NCBI GenBank assembly: GCA_021107755.1
Contig: JAIOSF010000009.1
Span: 20,078-84,077 of the forward strand
Reading direction: 5' to 3'
Source: Arcobacteraceae bacterium
GTDB lineage: Bacteria; Campylobacterota; Campylobacteria; Campylobacterales; Arcobacteraceae
Length of the DNA: 64,000 nt
The notes under the pieces are model-generated. The model was not told the DNA's origin. It did no database searches and worked only from the letters and a program-made list of their open reading frames with translations. Of the stretch, positions 35,357 through 46,893 are shown in pieces. The translations under genes and the position numbers were made by a program. Within the stretch, counting starts at the first letter, position 1, and every line of letters begins with the position of its first letter.

Positions 35357-36425
35357 ATTCAAAGATTGTATTTGTGACCTTTATAGTGCCCAAAAAAGAG
35401 TTTTTTATAATATTATAAACAATATATAAACCCAGTCCTGTACCCACATACTTATGCTTTGTAGTAAAATAAGGATCAAAAATTTTATCTATAATCGCAT
35501 CATCAATCCCACCACCATTATCTTTTATAGTGATAGTCACTTTTTTATCTTTTTGAACTACATCTAAAAATATCAATTTTTTATCATCTTGACACTCTAT
35601 ACCTTTTGCATTATCCACTATATGTAAAAGTACCTGTATAAGCTCATTTTTAGAACCATTTATATGAATGTCTCGAGGAGTATTGATAAGCAACTGACTA
35701 CTTGTATCATCTGTTGAATATTGCAATAATGATAGATTATCATTAATTGCATCATAAAGATTAAATTGTTCTTTTTTTAAATCATAAACAAGTATTTTTT
35801 TAAAATTATCTATAGTATCTGATAAAAAATCACAACTTTTCAATATAGAATTACAACCTACTGCTACCTCTTCATCAGATATCATCCCTAACTCTTTTTG
35901 AAGTAAAATACTACTTGCTTGAGTTGAAATAATTGATAATGGTTGTCTCCATTGATGGGCTATATTATTTATCAACTCTTCTAAAACAATATGTCTATTA
36001 TTTTCAATAACTTGTTTTTGATGAGTAACAAGTTCTAGATGTGTTTTAATTTTTGATGTTAATTCAATAGGTCTAAATGGTTTTGTAAGATAATCAATCC
36101 CTCCAACTTCAAATGCTATTTTAATAGAATCATCATCCGATTTTGCAGTAAGAAATATTACAGGGATATCTCTTGTTTTTTTATTTTTTTTTATAGTTTT
36201 ACAAACCTCAAAACCATCTAAAACAGGCATCATAATATCTAAAAGAATTAAATCTATATTATCATCTTCTTCTAATATATCTAAAGCTGATTTACCATCC
36301 ATAGCAACAACAACATCGTACCCTTTCAGTAAATCTAAAAGAATATCTATATTTGTTGTTGTATCATCTACTACTAAAATTGAATGTTTATTATTTTCCA
36401 AAATACTTACCTCTACTATTCTCAT
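35301..36425 (-). CDS. Receiver-histidine kinase (REC-HK), first gene of the signalling cluster
   Basis: The product is 374 aa. Receiver domain (about 15-135; Asp in DLILLDIMMPVLDG, Lys in YLTKPF), His box NNIAHQWRQPLSI, and a HATPase with IVDNAKG, DNGGGIDDAI and GTGLGLYIVYNI. No membrane segment. The start may be TTG at 36401, which has GAGG 8 nt upstream, instead of ATG at 36425. Its 3' end overlaps the large sensor kinase gene by more than 50 bp. Two similar REC-HKs flank the same sensor kinase, which suggests a duplicated phosphorelay partner. Confidence 0.88.
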   Translation of the reverse strand: MRIVEVSILENNKHSILVVDDTTTNIDILLDLLKGYDVVVAMDGKSALDILEEDDNIDLILLDIMMPVLDGFEVCKTIKKNKKTRDIPVIFLTAKSDDDSIKIAFEVGGIDYLTKPFRPIELTSKIKTHLELVTHQKQVIENNRHIVLEELINNIAHQWRQPLSIISTQASSILLQKELGMISDEEVAVGCNSILKSCDFLSDTIDNFKKILVYDLKKEQFNLYDAINDNLSLLQYSTDDTSSQLLINTPRDIHINGSKNELIQVLLHIVDNAKGIECQDDKKLIFLDVVQKDKKVTITIKDNGGGIDDAIIDKIFDPYFTTKHKYVGTGLGLYIVYNIIKNSFLGTIKVTNTIFEYEGKKYKGANFEIQIPLN

Positions 36426-36456
36426 AATTATACAATGAAAAAGTCTTACTAAAGTA

Positions 36457-37899
36457 TCAAGTAGTTTTTGTTGACTCTATATCTTCAATAACAGGCATTA
36501 AAATTTGGTTAAATTTATTATTGTCATAAGATAATAAATCACTATCAATAGTAAAAAATTGTAATAATCTTTTTTGAAACATACTCTCTTTTAGTGGTAA
36601 TACTTGTAATATATTATGTTCTTTATTTAACCGTTTTATCGGATTTGCTTCCTCTTGAACTAAAATAATATTTTGTACAAATATTTTTGATAAATTGTTA
36701 AAGTGAGCAATTAGCCCTTCCCTTGTTTTATCTCCAATAGGATCTATATCTAAAACTTTTAATTTTATTTTTAATTGTGATGAGATATCAAAAAGTGTAG
36801 GCGATATCTGCTCATAAAGTTTCTCATCATTTAGTAAAACCAATGTATGTTTCAATGATGAGATATTTTCACTTCCCACTTTAAAAATTGGGAGCTTTAA
36901 AAGTATCACATTTTTAATAGCTTCTTTATGTTTTAAAATATTTTTTGTTAATACAAGAAGTCCTATATCAAAGCGTACCTTATCCTCTTTCAGAATAGCA
37001 TGTATCCCTATATTATGATAATCTATCTCTAGTTTCATATCTGGAATTTGATTTAGATTAAATTTTATTTTATTTAATGATTCTACTGTAGTTGGTCGCG
37101 TTATTTTTACAACTAATAGATTATTTTTCATTCTCTGGTGTAAAATCTTTACATCTTCAATAGCACTTATTATCTCATCTTCATCTTGAACAAACATATC
37201 AACATAAAGATAAATATTCTTACCAAAAGGCATAGGAAACTGTGTACTTGATTTTGAAATAGCATTGTACACTTGAATCAATACATCTGGTTTTCCAATA
37301 ATGATTATTACATCATTTGGTTTTATAATCAATGATGGTTTTATATTTATAAGCTTTTCATTTCTATATAAAGCTACTATTTTCCAATCTTTTTGTCCTA
37401 TACTTCCAATATATCTATATGCATAAGTACTACCAAATGGAATTTTAATCTCCATTATTTCACCTTGTCTTAAACCAATATTTTGGGCAAAAACAGGAAT
37501 ATTTGGTAGCTGCTCAATTAATCCATTGGAGATAATATCATTTCCTCTGTAATATTGGACATTTTTATCTTTTAAATCCAATCCCCACTGATCATATACT
37601 GTAAAATTTAAGTCTTTGTATTTTACTCGTATATTATAAACTACTGCCAATGTATCCTCTTTTGTATCTAACGCTATTAAAGCATCTTGATACAAAGACT
37701 TATTTAATATAAATTTTAATTTTGAGAAACTCGTTGGATCAAATTTATAAAAAGTAAAATTTGATGGAATATCTTTTGGCAAGATTTTTTCATCGGTATA
37801 GACAATATCATATTGGTTGAGATTATTATTTAGATCAACCATTTTTTTTACTAAATGTTTCGCTATTTTCCCATCTAGTATTACAAGTACATTTTTCAT
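36457..37899 (-). CDS. COG3400-type TrkA-like protein
   Basis: A 480-aa cytoplasmic protein. An N-terminal nucleotide-fold region opens with MKNVLVILDGKIAKHL. A central RCK-C/TrkA-C-like domain (about 145-210; LRQGEIMEIKIPFGSTYAY, LIIKPNDVIIIIGKP) is followed by a C-terminal lineage-specific domain. These proteins are conserved in Campylobacterota and are taken to regulate potassium or other ion transport, although no channel gene is adjacent. TATAAT lies 7 nt before the ATG without a ribosome site, pointing to a leaderless mRNA. Confidence 0.78.
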   Translation of the reverse strand: MKNVLVILDGKIAKHLVKKMVDLNNNLNQYDIVYTDEKILPKDIPSNFTFYKFDPTSFSKLKFILNKSLYQDALIALDTKEDTLAVVYNIRVKYKDLNFTVYDQWGLDLKDKNVQYYRGNDIISNGLIEQLPNIPVFAQNIGLRQGEIMEIKIPFGSTYAYRYIGSIGQKDWKIVALYRNEKLINIKPSLIIKPNDVIIIIGKPDVLIQVYNAISKSSTQFPMPFGKNIYLYVDMFVQDEDEIISAIEDVKILHQRMKNNLLVVKITRPTTVESLNKIKFNLNQIPDMKLEIDYHNIGIHAILKEDKVRFDIGLLVLTKNILKHKEAIKNVILLKLPIFKVGSENISSLKHTLVLLNDEKLYEQISPTLFDISSQLKIKLKVLDIDPIGDKTREGLIAHFNNLSKIFVQNIILVQEEANPIKRLNKEHNILQVLPLKESMFQKRLLQFFTIDSDLLSYDNNKFNQILMPVIEDIESTKTT

Positions 37900-37961
37900 A
37901 GGTATTATTATAGCAAGTATTATCTAATTTATGATAAAATATCAACCTTTTAAGGATACAA

Positions 37962-38291
37962 ATGGAAAATGAAGTAAGAAAACTTCCTAAAAAAACAATA
38001 ATTATTATGATAATTTTAGGATTATTAGGAATTGTATGGTTTGTAGCAGTTGCTTATGGGCAATCAGTAAAAGCAACAAAGATATTAAATACACTAGGAT
38101 ACAAAAATGTATCTGATGTAAAAGTATATGCAAATCATCAATTTATAAGAGAAGATATTAATGTAAAAGGTTTCAAATATACAATTAGTTTTACAAACTT
38201 GGATACAAATGAAGAGTGTAAAGGATTTGTATTAAAAGACTTTAAACGAAATGTTGAAAAAGATTTAATATGTCAAAAAATAGACAACTAG
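37962..38291 (+). CDS. Single-pass membrane protein of unknown function (109 aa)
   Basis: A basic N-terminus (EVRKLPKK) is followed by one membrane helix (about 12-34) and a domain of about 75 residues facing the periplasm, with two cysteines (NEECKGF, DLICQK). AAGGATACAA precedes the ATG. It starts a short plus-strand operon with tal and the DAHP synthase gene (8-bp gap to tal). No family recognised. Confidence 0.68.
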   Translation: MENEVRKLPKKTIIIMIILGLLGIVWFVAVAYGQSVKATKILNTLGYKNVSDVKVYANHQFIREDINVKGFKYTISFTNLDTNEECKGFVLKDFKRNVEKDLICQKIDN

Positions 38292-38298
38292 GAAAAAA

Positions 38299-39291
38299 AT
38301 GAGTTTAAATAGTAAAATAAATTATTCAATTTGGTGTGACTTTGTAGAGAGAAATTTTTTAGAAAATGAATTTCAAGAGTTAATAGAAAACAAAATAATA
38401 AAAGGGGCAACAAGTAACCCTGCTATATTTCAGCAATCTATTGGTAACTCTACAGCATATACACAACAAATTAATATGCTCCAAGCTAATGATAATAAAA
38501 AAATATATGAAGAGTTAGCAATTACAGATATCAAAAGAGCAGCTGAACTTCTAAAACCTCTTTATGATAAAAATGCAAATGATGGTTTTATCTCGTTAGA
38601 GGTTGACCCAACACTATGTGATGATATGATGGGTACAATAGAAGAGGGTGCAAGATTACACAGCCAAATTGGATGTGATAATGTGATGATAAAAATTCCT
38701 GCAACAGAAGCTGGATATGGTGCAATGGAGCATCTAACTTCAATTGGAATTAGTGTTAATGCAACTTTAATATTTTCACCACAACAAGCATTAAAATCAG
38801 CAACTGCCCTTAACAATGGTATAAAAAAGAGTGGAAAAGATACAAAAGGTGTTGTATCTATTTTTGTAAGTAGATTTGATAGAACTCTTGATGATAAATT
38901 AAAAAAACTTGAATTAGAAACTGCTCAAACAGGAATTATCAATGCAACGCTATGTTATCACGAGATAGAATCAATTGGAAGCAAAAATATAAGAACACTT
39001 TTTGCAAGTACAGGAGTAAAGGGGAAAGAACTGGTTCCAAGTTATTATATAGATGAATTAATTTTCCCTAATTGTATTAATACTGCACCATTAGATACTA
39101 TTAATGCTTGGTTAAAAGAGGGCAAACAAAAACAATCTGAAATACTTGAAAAAGATGATTGTATCAAATATTTTGAAGTTTTAAAAAGTCACCATATTGA
39201 TATTGAAAAAGTATATAATGAACTACTTCAAGATGGATTGAGTGCCTTTAAGGTATCATTTCAAGAGTTATTAAAAAAAGTAAAACTATAA
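38299..39291 (+). CDS. tal: Transaldolase
   Basis: The product is 330 aa, a class I aldolase barrel of the longer transaldolase type. INYSIWCDFVERNFL and KGATSNPAIFQQSIG are N-terminal signatures, NVMIKIPATEAG carries the Schiff-base lysine, and IFVSRFDRTLD follows. It transfers dihydroxyacetone units between sugar phosphates in the non-oxidative pentose phosphate pathway, providing erythrose-4-phosphate. The next gene, DAHP synthase, consumes that product. Confidence 0.93.
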   Translation: MSLNSKINYSIWCDFVERNFLENEFQELIENKIIKGATSNPAIFQQSIGNSTAYTQQINMLQANDNKKIYEELAITDIKRAAELLKPLYDKNANDGFISLEVDPTLCDDMMGTIEEGARLHSQIGCDNVMIKIPATEAGYGAMEHLTSIGISVNATLIFSPQQALKSATALNNGIKKSGKDTKGVVSIFVSRFDRTLDDKLKKLELETAQTGIINATLCYHEIESIGSKNIRTLFASTGVKGKELVPSYYIDELIFPNCINTAPLDTINAWLKEGKQKQSEILEKDDCIKYFEVLKSHHIDIEKVYNELLQDGLSAFKVSFQELLKKVKL

Positions 39292-39303
39292 GAGGACAAC
39301 AAG

Positions 39304-40659
39304 ATGAGTAATATTTGGACACCAAGTAGCTGGAGAGATTTTCCAATAAAGCAACAACCAATTTATCAAGATATGAAAAAAGTAAAGAATGTTGAGAAAG
39401 AACTTAGTACTTATCCTCCACTTATTTTTGCAGAAGAAGCTAGAAGATTAAAAACACAATTAGCAGATGTTTCAAATGGAAAAGCCTTTTTATTACAAGG
39501 TGGAGATTGTGCAGAAAGCTTTAATGCTTTTAATGCTCAAAACATAAAATCACTTTTTCAAGTTATGATGCAAATGGCAGTTGTAATGACATTTAGTGGT
39601 GGAAAACCTGTTGTAAAAGTTGGAAGAATTGCTGGTCAATTTGCAAAACCCCGATCAAGTGATACAGAAATTATTGATGGTATTGAATACCCAAGCTACA
39701 GAGGTGATATAGTAAATGATATTGAAGCTGATGCAAAAGCTAGAATACCAAATCCTAAAAAACTTTTAAAAGCATACAACCAAAGTGCAGCTACATTAAA
39801 TCTTCTAAGAGCTTTTGCACGAGGTGGTATGGCTGATTTACATAAAGTACATAGCTGGAATCTTAACTATATGAGAGATCATACGCTAGGTGAAAAATAT
39901 GAAGAGTTAGCTACTAAAATATCTGAATCTTTAAAGTTTATGGAGTCTTGTGGAATAACTTCACAAAATACTGCACAACTAGCACAAACAACACTATTTA
40001 CTTCTCATGAAGCACTTCTTTTAAACTATGAAGAGGCACTTACAAGAAAAGATAGTTTAACAGGTGATTGGTATGATTGTAGCGCTCATATGTTATGGAT
40101 AGGTGATAGAACAAGAGGTTTAGATGAAGCACATGTAGAGTTTTTTAGAGGTATTAAAAATCCAATTGGATGTAAAGTTGGACCTTCTATGCAAGAGGAT
40201 GAGTTGATTAAACTTATTGATAAGTTAAACCCAGATAATGAAGCTGGAAGATTAAATTTAATCGTAAGAATGGGAGCATCTAAAATAGCTGATCACTTCC
40301 CAAATCTTCTTAAAAAAGTTGAATCTGAAGGTAAAAAAGTTGTTTGGAGTTGTGATCCAATGCATGGGAATGTTGAAAAAACATCAAATGGATACAAAAC
40401 TAGAGATTTCGCTAATATCCTAAGTGAAGTGAAACAATTTTTCCAAATTCACAAAGCACAAGGAAGTGTCGCGGGTGGTATTCACTTAGAGATGACTGGG
40501 CAAGATGTTACAGAGTGTACAGGAAGTACAAGTAGTGCAATAACAGAAGAATCACTAGGAAGTAGATATCATACACAATGTGATCCAAGACTAAATGCTG
40601 ATCAATCTTTAGAATTAGCATTTATGATTGCAGATACTTTAAAAGAAGCAAATTACTAA
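39304..40659 (+). CDS. 3-deoxy-7-phosphoheptulonate (DAHP) synthase, class II
   Basis: The product is 451 aa. [12 protein letters not shown] at the N-terminus, [31 protein letters not shown] and [15 protein letters not shown] are the class II signature segments, with Cys, His, Glu and Asp metal ligands in the last motifs. It joins erythrose-4-phosphate and phosphoenolpyruvate at the entry of the shikimate pathway. It lies 12 bp after tal and ends at a strong terminator. Confidence 0.95.
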   Translation: MSNIWTPSSWRDFPIKQQPIYQDMKKVKNVEKELSTYPPLIFAEEARRLKTQLADVSNGKAFLLQGGDCAESFNAFNAQNIKSLFQVMMQMAVVMTFSGGKPVVKVGRIAGQFAKPRSSDTEIIDGIEYPSYRGDIVNDIEADAKARIPNPKKLLKAYNQSAATLNLLRAFARGGMADLHKVHSWNLNYMRDHTLGEKYEELATKISESLKFMESCGITSQNTAQLAQTTLFTSHEALLLNYEEALTRKDSLTGDWYDCSAHMLWIGDRTRGLDEAHVEFFRGIKNPIGCKVGPSMQEDELIKLIDKLNPDNEAGRLNLIVRMGASKIADHFPNLLKKVESEGKKVVWSCDPMHGNVEKTSNGYKTRDFANILSEVKQFFQIHKAQGSVAGGIHLEMTGQDVTECTGSTSSAITEESLGSRYHTQCDPRLNADQSLELAFMIADTLKEANY

Positions 40660-40682
40660 ATAACTCTTTTAAATAAAATTAT

Positions 40683-40716
40683 AAAAAAGGTTACCTTTGT
40701 TTGGTAACCTTTTTTT
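40683..40716 (+). terminator. Intrinsic terminator after the DAHP synthase gene
   Basis: The stem AAAAAAGGTTACC / GGTAACCTTTTTTT is perfect, with a 7-nt loop TTTGTTT and a T-run. The A/T symmetry would also let it work in the opposite direction. Confidence 0.92.
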
Positions 40717-40788
40717 ATGTTCAAAATTTACAATAAATAATTTTTATTGCTCATAATTTGTTAATTTATAATATAATAAATAACTTAA

Positions 40789-40845
40789 TTATAAGTTTCT
40801 TATTAGAAACTTATAAGAACTTATATAGGAATAAGTTTACTTATT
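40789..40845. repeat. Clustered inverted repeats (TTATAAGTTTC family) before a hypothetical gene
   Basis: TTATAAGTTTC (40789-40799) and GAAACTTATAA (40806-40816) form a perfect 11-bp inverted repeat around TTATTA. AATAAGTTTACTTATT follows at 40830-40845 as a second palindrome, with extra AACTTAT-like copies between and after. The rest of the 215-bp gap 40660-40874 is the terminator and plain AT-rich sequence. It may be an operator region for the gene at 40875 or an AT-rich structural element. Confidence 0.5.
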
Positions 40846-40874
40846 ATAAAATATAGCTTATAAAAAGGATCACT

Positions 40875-41357
40875 ATGAAAGATATAGTTAATACTATTTT
40901 AGATGAAACAAAATTAGCCTATAAAGAAAGCATACTAACTGAGAATAAAATAATCGAAGACAAACTACTTTCGATTATGGCAAATACAAAATTATTATTA
41001 AATGAACTAGAAACTGTAAAGTTAAAAAAGAAAAAAAAATATAAGCTTAATGAAAATACAGAAGCCTTAGAGGTTGAAAAAGTAAAAAGAAAAGTACCTC
41101 TATGGCTAAAAAAGCAAAATCAGTACAATTACAAAATTTTAAATACTTTTATGAGCTTATCAAACAACAATAACCACACAATAAGTACAAGATTGTTAGA
41201 GATGCATTGCAATATTGATCCAAAAGTATTTTTATCTAACTATAATCTATTAAAAACAATATCAGAAAAAAATCATGGAAAAGTTTTTAATGAAAAAGAT
41301 GGTCAGGTGAGCCTTTGGGAACCTGTAGAGGAGATAATTATAAAATATTTTCAATAA
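40875..41357 (+). CDS. Hypothetical protein with conserved-looking C-terminal domain (160 aa)
   Basis: A soluble, lysine-rich protein. The helical N-terminal half ends in a strongly basic segment (LKKKKKYKL). The C-terminal half (about 75-160) is more ordered: VPLWLKKQNQYNYKILNTF and NEKDGQVSLWEPVEEII. AAAAAGGATCACT precedes the ATG. The basic stretch suggests nucleic-acid contact, but this is only inference. It is preceded by repeated palindromes and followed by a lipoprotein gene. No family recognised. Confidence 0.6.
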   Translation: MKDIVNTILDETKLAYKESILTENKIIEDKLLSIMANTKLLLNELETVKLKKKKKYKLNENTEALEVEKVKRKVPLWLKKQNQYNYKILNTFMSLSNNNNHTISTRLLEMHCNIDPKVFLSNYNLLKTISEKNHGKVFNEKDGQVSLWEPVEEIIIKYFQ

Positions 41358-41451
41358 ATATATATAATATAATTTTCATTAATACTTTAAATGTGACATA
41401 GATGTGACATTCTTAAGATATAATAATATAATTTAAATATAAAGGATTAAA

Positions 41452-41829
41452 ATGAAAAAAACTACTTTAGTATTGTCATTAACAGTACTTACACTTGGAT
41501 TTAGCGGATGTGGTGCTTACAGAACAGAATCAGGTATAACACCTCCCTCTTCAAAAAATAAAAATATAAAACCTTCAATAATGGTAACAGAGTTATTATT
41601 AGAAAATAAAAATTGCAAAACTTTAGAAAATATTGATACTAGTATTAAAAAACTAACTTTATTTCATCCCGATCCAACAAAAGAACAAGCTAATTATGTA
41701 TTAGCAGAGAAAGGTAAAAAAATTGGTGCTAATGTGATAAGAAATGTAAAATATGAATCAGGAGTAGGGCTTACAACTTGGGGATACATTGATGCAAAAG
41801 GTGATGCATCTAAATGTGATTTAAATTAA
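41452..41829 (+). CDS. Predicted lipoprotein (125 aa)
   Basis: A type II signal peptide with lipobox LGFSGC gives a mature protein starting at Cys20. The mature part has two further cysteines (KNCKTL, ASKCDL) and an AEKGKKIGANVIRNVKY segment reminiscent of small RcsF/YbjQ-like domains, although I cannot assign it. AAAGGATTAAA precedes the ATG. It ends at a perfect bidirectional terminator shared with gyrB. Confidence 0.75.
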   Translation: MKKTTLVLSLTVLTLGFSGCGAYRTESGITPPSSKNKNIKPSIMVTELLLENKNCKTLENIDTSIKKLTLFHPDPTKEQANYVLAEKGKKIGANVIRNVKYESGVGLTTWGYIDAKGDASKCDLN

Positions 41830-41860
41830 TTTTTTCAAAGGATAAAATCCTTTGAAAAAA
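41830..41860. terminator. Bidirectional terminator between the lipoprotein gene and gyrB
   Basis: TTTTTTCAAAGGAT and ATCCTTTGAAAAAA form a perfect 14-bp stem with loop AAA. The terminal T and A runs let it serve both converging transcripts. It begins one base after the lipoprotein stop codon and ends 3 bp before the gyrB stop. Confidence 0.92.
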
Positions 41861-41863
41861 CGA

Positions 41864-44194
<2,331 letters not shown>

Positions 44195-44201
44195 TTAATC
44201 C

Positions 44202-45272
44202 TTATTTATCTAATACTATTGGCATAACTATTGTTATAAAATTACCATCTTCTAAATAAAATGGTAAATTTGATTCATTAAAACCTACACTAATCTCTTC
44301 ACTATTTGTACCACTTAAAAAATCTAATATATATTTACTATTAACTGCTATATAAAAACTTTCACTAATATCAACATTGATATCAAGTTGTGTTTTAGAT
44401 TCACTATCATCATCTAAACTTTCAAATATAATACTCTCTGGATTAAATGTAATTTTTATTTTTGACTCAATAGATGTTACAAGTTTAATTGCTTCTATTA
44501 AAAGTGATTTAGAAAGTTGAAATTTATATTTTAAATTATTAGGGATAATTCTTTCATAATCTGGAAATTTACCATTTATTAATTTAGTAAAAAAAGTATA
44601 ATTATTATTTGATACCACTAAATTTGTATCATCAAATTTTATACTTGCTTCATCTAGAAATAATTTTTGTATCTCAATTATAGCTTTCTTTGGTATGATT
44701 ATTTGAGATTCTTTATTAGAAATATTTTCTAAATTAGATATTGCTAATCTTCTTGTATCAGTTGCAACAAAATTTATCTTTTGTGATTTAATATCAATTA
44801 ATGCACCATTTAATTCAAATTTAGGGTTATTGTTATCAATTGAAGGTGTTATCTTTTTAATACTGTTTATTAAATTAATAGTATTAATCTCTAAAGAGTG
44901 TAAATTTTCTAATTGTGGAAAAGATGGGTATTCATTAGCATCATACATTGGTAGTTTAAAGTTAGATCTTTTTTGTTTAATATTTAAATTATTAGCAGAT
45001 ACTTCAAAATCAATATCTTCATCTTTTAGTCTTCTTATTATATTTAAAAAATTACCACCATTTACTGTAGCTTTTCCATCAATTAAATCTTTTATATCAG
45101 ATACATTTGCAACACATCCCATCTCATAATCTGTTGACTTGATAATAAGATTTGCATTTAATACTTCAAGATATATATGTGAAGTGATTGAACTAGAATC
45201 TTTTTTATTTAAAAATGGTTGCATTGAAGATATTATATTTTCAATGATACTTTTTGATATGGTAAATTTCAT
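44202..45272 (-). CDS. dnaN: DNA polymerase III sliding clamp (beta subunit)
   Basis: The product is 356 aa with the three repeated clamp domains and the family end FITIVMPIVLDK (the M-P-x-R/V terminus). KFTISKSIIENIISS opens it and ATDTRRLAISN marks domain 2. It is diverged, as in other Campylobacterota. AAAAGGGAAAAAA precedes the ATG. The 148-bp gap to dnaA holds candidate DnaA boxes. Confidence 0.96.
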   Translation of the reverse strand: MKFTISKSIIENIISSMQPFLNKKDSSSITSHIYLEVLNANLIIKSTDYEMGCVANVSDIKDLIDGKATVNGGNFLNIIRRLKDEDIDFEVSANNLNIKQKRSNFKLPMYDANEYPSFPQLENLHSLEINTINLINSIKKITPSIDNNNPKFELNGALIDIKSQKINFVATDTRRLAISNLENISNKESQIIIPKKAIIEIQKLFLDEASIKFDDTNLVVSNNNYTFFTKLINGKFPDYERIIPNNLKYKFQLSKSLLIEAIKLVTSIESKIKITFNPESIIFESLDDDSESKTQLDINVDISESFYIAVNSKYILDFLSGTNSEEISVGFNESNLPFYLEDGNFITIVMPIVLDK

Positions 45273-45322
45273 TTTTTTCCCTTTTATTATATTATTAAAT
45301 AAGTAGTATTAGCAGTAGTAGG

Positions 45323-45410
45323 TGTGAATAGATGAAAACAAGCTATGAAGTCTTTATTTAAAGTAAAAATTTTGTTTTAAATAAGACTATTTTGTTCACA
45401 TCTATTCACA
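45323..45410. other. Candidate oriC part: DnaA boxes between dnaN and dnaA
   Basis: Three boxes with the core TTCAC are present: CTATTCACA inverted at 45323-45331, TTGTTCACA at 45392-45400 and CTATTCACA at 45402-45410, the last two one helical turn apart. Between them lies an AT-rich stretch that could unwind. A TTCAC core is established for Helicobacter and related DnaA proteins. The strand labels refer to the box direction; the region as a whole has no coding content. Confidence 0.65.
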
Positions 45411-45420
45411 TTTACATAAT

Positions 45421-46740
45421 TTAATAATCCTTATTTATAATTTTATTTTTTAGATTTTCTAATTTTAATCTAAAGTTTTCATCTGTTTCTATAAGTTCAT
45501 TTGCTTTAGATATATTTTTTGAAACCGATGAGTGATCTTTCATCCCTAAAAACTTTGCAATATCTGGCATAGAGTTATGTGTAAGCTCTCGTGCAAGATA
45601 TATAACTGTTCTTCTTGCATCAACTACATTCTTTGTTCTTTTAGATGATTTTAGATCGCTTGGTTTAATATTTAATTCATTTGAAACAACATTGATAATA
45701 TCAATGAGTTTAATATTTTCTTTTGTTTCTTTAATTTGATCTTTTAAAACTCTTTTTACCAACTCTATATTGATATCACCACCAATTAAATTAGCATTAG
45801 CATTTATTTGTATTAATACACCTTCAATCTCTCGTATTGAGTTACCAAGATTTGTTGCAATGTATTGAACAATATCTTTATTAAGATGGATACCATTTAG
45901 TTCACTTTTCTTTTCTATAATAGCGATTTTTGTTTCAAGTTCAGGAAGTTGAATATGAGATTTTAATCCGTGATCAAATCTACTTTTTAATCTTTCTTCA
46001 AGTCCAGCAATTTGTGATGGAAGTTTATCTGAAGTAAGAACTATTTGTTTATTTGCATTATGAAGTTCATTAAAAGTGTGAAAAAATTCCTCTTGAGTTG
46101 TCTCTTTTCCACTTAAGAATTGAACATCATCTATAAGTAGTAAATCACATTGTCTATATTTAGATTTAAAATGTTCTAAGTTTTTATTTTTCATACTAAA
46201 TAAGAAGTCATTCATAAATTGTTCTACTGTAACATAGATTACATTTCTATCTTTTTCAATTGCATCATTACCTATTGCTTGAAGTAGATGGGTTTTTCCA
46301 AGTCCAGTACCACCATATAAAAAAAGTGGATTATACTGAACACCTGGTTTTTCAGCAACTGCTTTAGAAGCTGTGTAGGCCATTTTATTAGAGTTTCCAA
46401 CTACAAATGATTCAAATGTATATGATTGATTTAATATTGTACTTTCACTAGTATCATTTGAGATTTTTTGGTTTAATATCTCTTTCGTTGTTCTTCTTCT
46501 TTCCCCTGCAATTTTTATCTCAATAGATGGTTTAGTATTTTTATTTTTTTCAAAAACTTCTTGAATAATAGGGGAAAATTTAGTTTTAATATAATTTGCA
46601 ATAAATTTATTTGTCACTTCAAAAACAGCTATATCATCACTCGAGCTTGATTTTTTATACACAAGCTGTTTTAGGTATCTTTCATAGTCGTTTTTTGATA
46701 CTTCCTCTTGCAATTGTGATAATATCTCTTTTGTAGTCAA
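45421..46740 (-). CDS. dnaA: Chromosomal replication initiator DnaA
   Basis: The product is 439 aa, starting with TTG at 46740 (TAGGAT upstream). Domain I (about 1-75) is followed by a short linker, an AAA+ domain with GGTGLGKTHLLQ and LLIDDVQFLSG, and the C-terminal DNA-binding domain with DARRTVIYLARELTHNSMPDIAKFLG and DHSSV. It binds DnaA boxes and opens oriC. Boxes occur on both sides of the gene, so autoregulation is likely. Confidence 0.98.
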   Translation of the reverse strand: MTTKEILSQLQEEVSKNDYERYLKQLVYKKSSSSDDIAVFEVTNKFIANYIKTKFSPIIQEVFEKNKNTKPSIEIKIAGERRRTTKEILNQKISNDTSESTILNQSYTFESFVVGNSNKMAYTASKAVAEKPGVQYNPLFLYGGTGLGKTHLLQAIGNDAIEKDRNVIYVTVEQFMNDFLFSMKNKNLEHFKSKYRQCDLLLIDDVQFLSGKETTQEEFFHTFNELHNANKQIVLTSDKLPSQIAGLEERLKSRFDHGLKSHIQLPELETKIAIIEKKSELNGIHLNKDIVQYIATNLGNSIREIEGVLIQINANANLIGGDINIELVKRVLKDQIKETKENIKLIDIINVVSNELNIKPSDLKSSKRTKNVVDARRTVIYLARELTHNSMPDIAKFLGMKDHSSVSKNISKANELIETDENFRLKLENLKNKIINKDY

Positions 46741-46852
46741 ATTATTTAATCCTAAGTAATATATATTTTAATGTTAATTGTTTTATTATATCTAAAAAAA
46801 GTAAAAAGTAAAAAATAAAACGAAAGAATATATGGATATAATAGTAAATATA

Positions 46853-46893
46853 TGTGAATTAGTTTGGAAAAAGAAGTGAAAAGGTGTGAATAG
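46853..46893. other. Candidate oriC part: DnaA boxes between dnaA and ruvC
   Basis: Three boxes read on the minus strand: TAATTCACA (46861-46853), TTTTCACTT (46882-46874) and CTATTCACA (46893-46885). The last lies directly against the TTG start of ruvC. GGTGTGAATAG with TGAAAA downstream is repeated almost exactly at 45321 and 46883. The remaining gap (46741-46852) is AT-rich and would hold the divergent dnaA and ruvC promoters. Confidence 0.6.
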
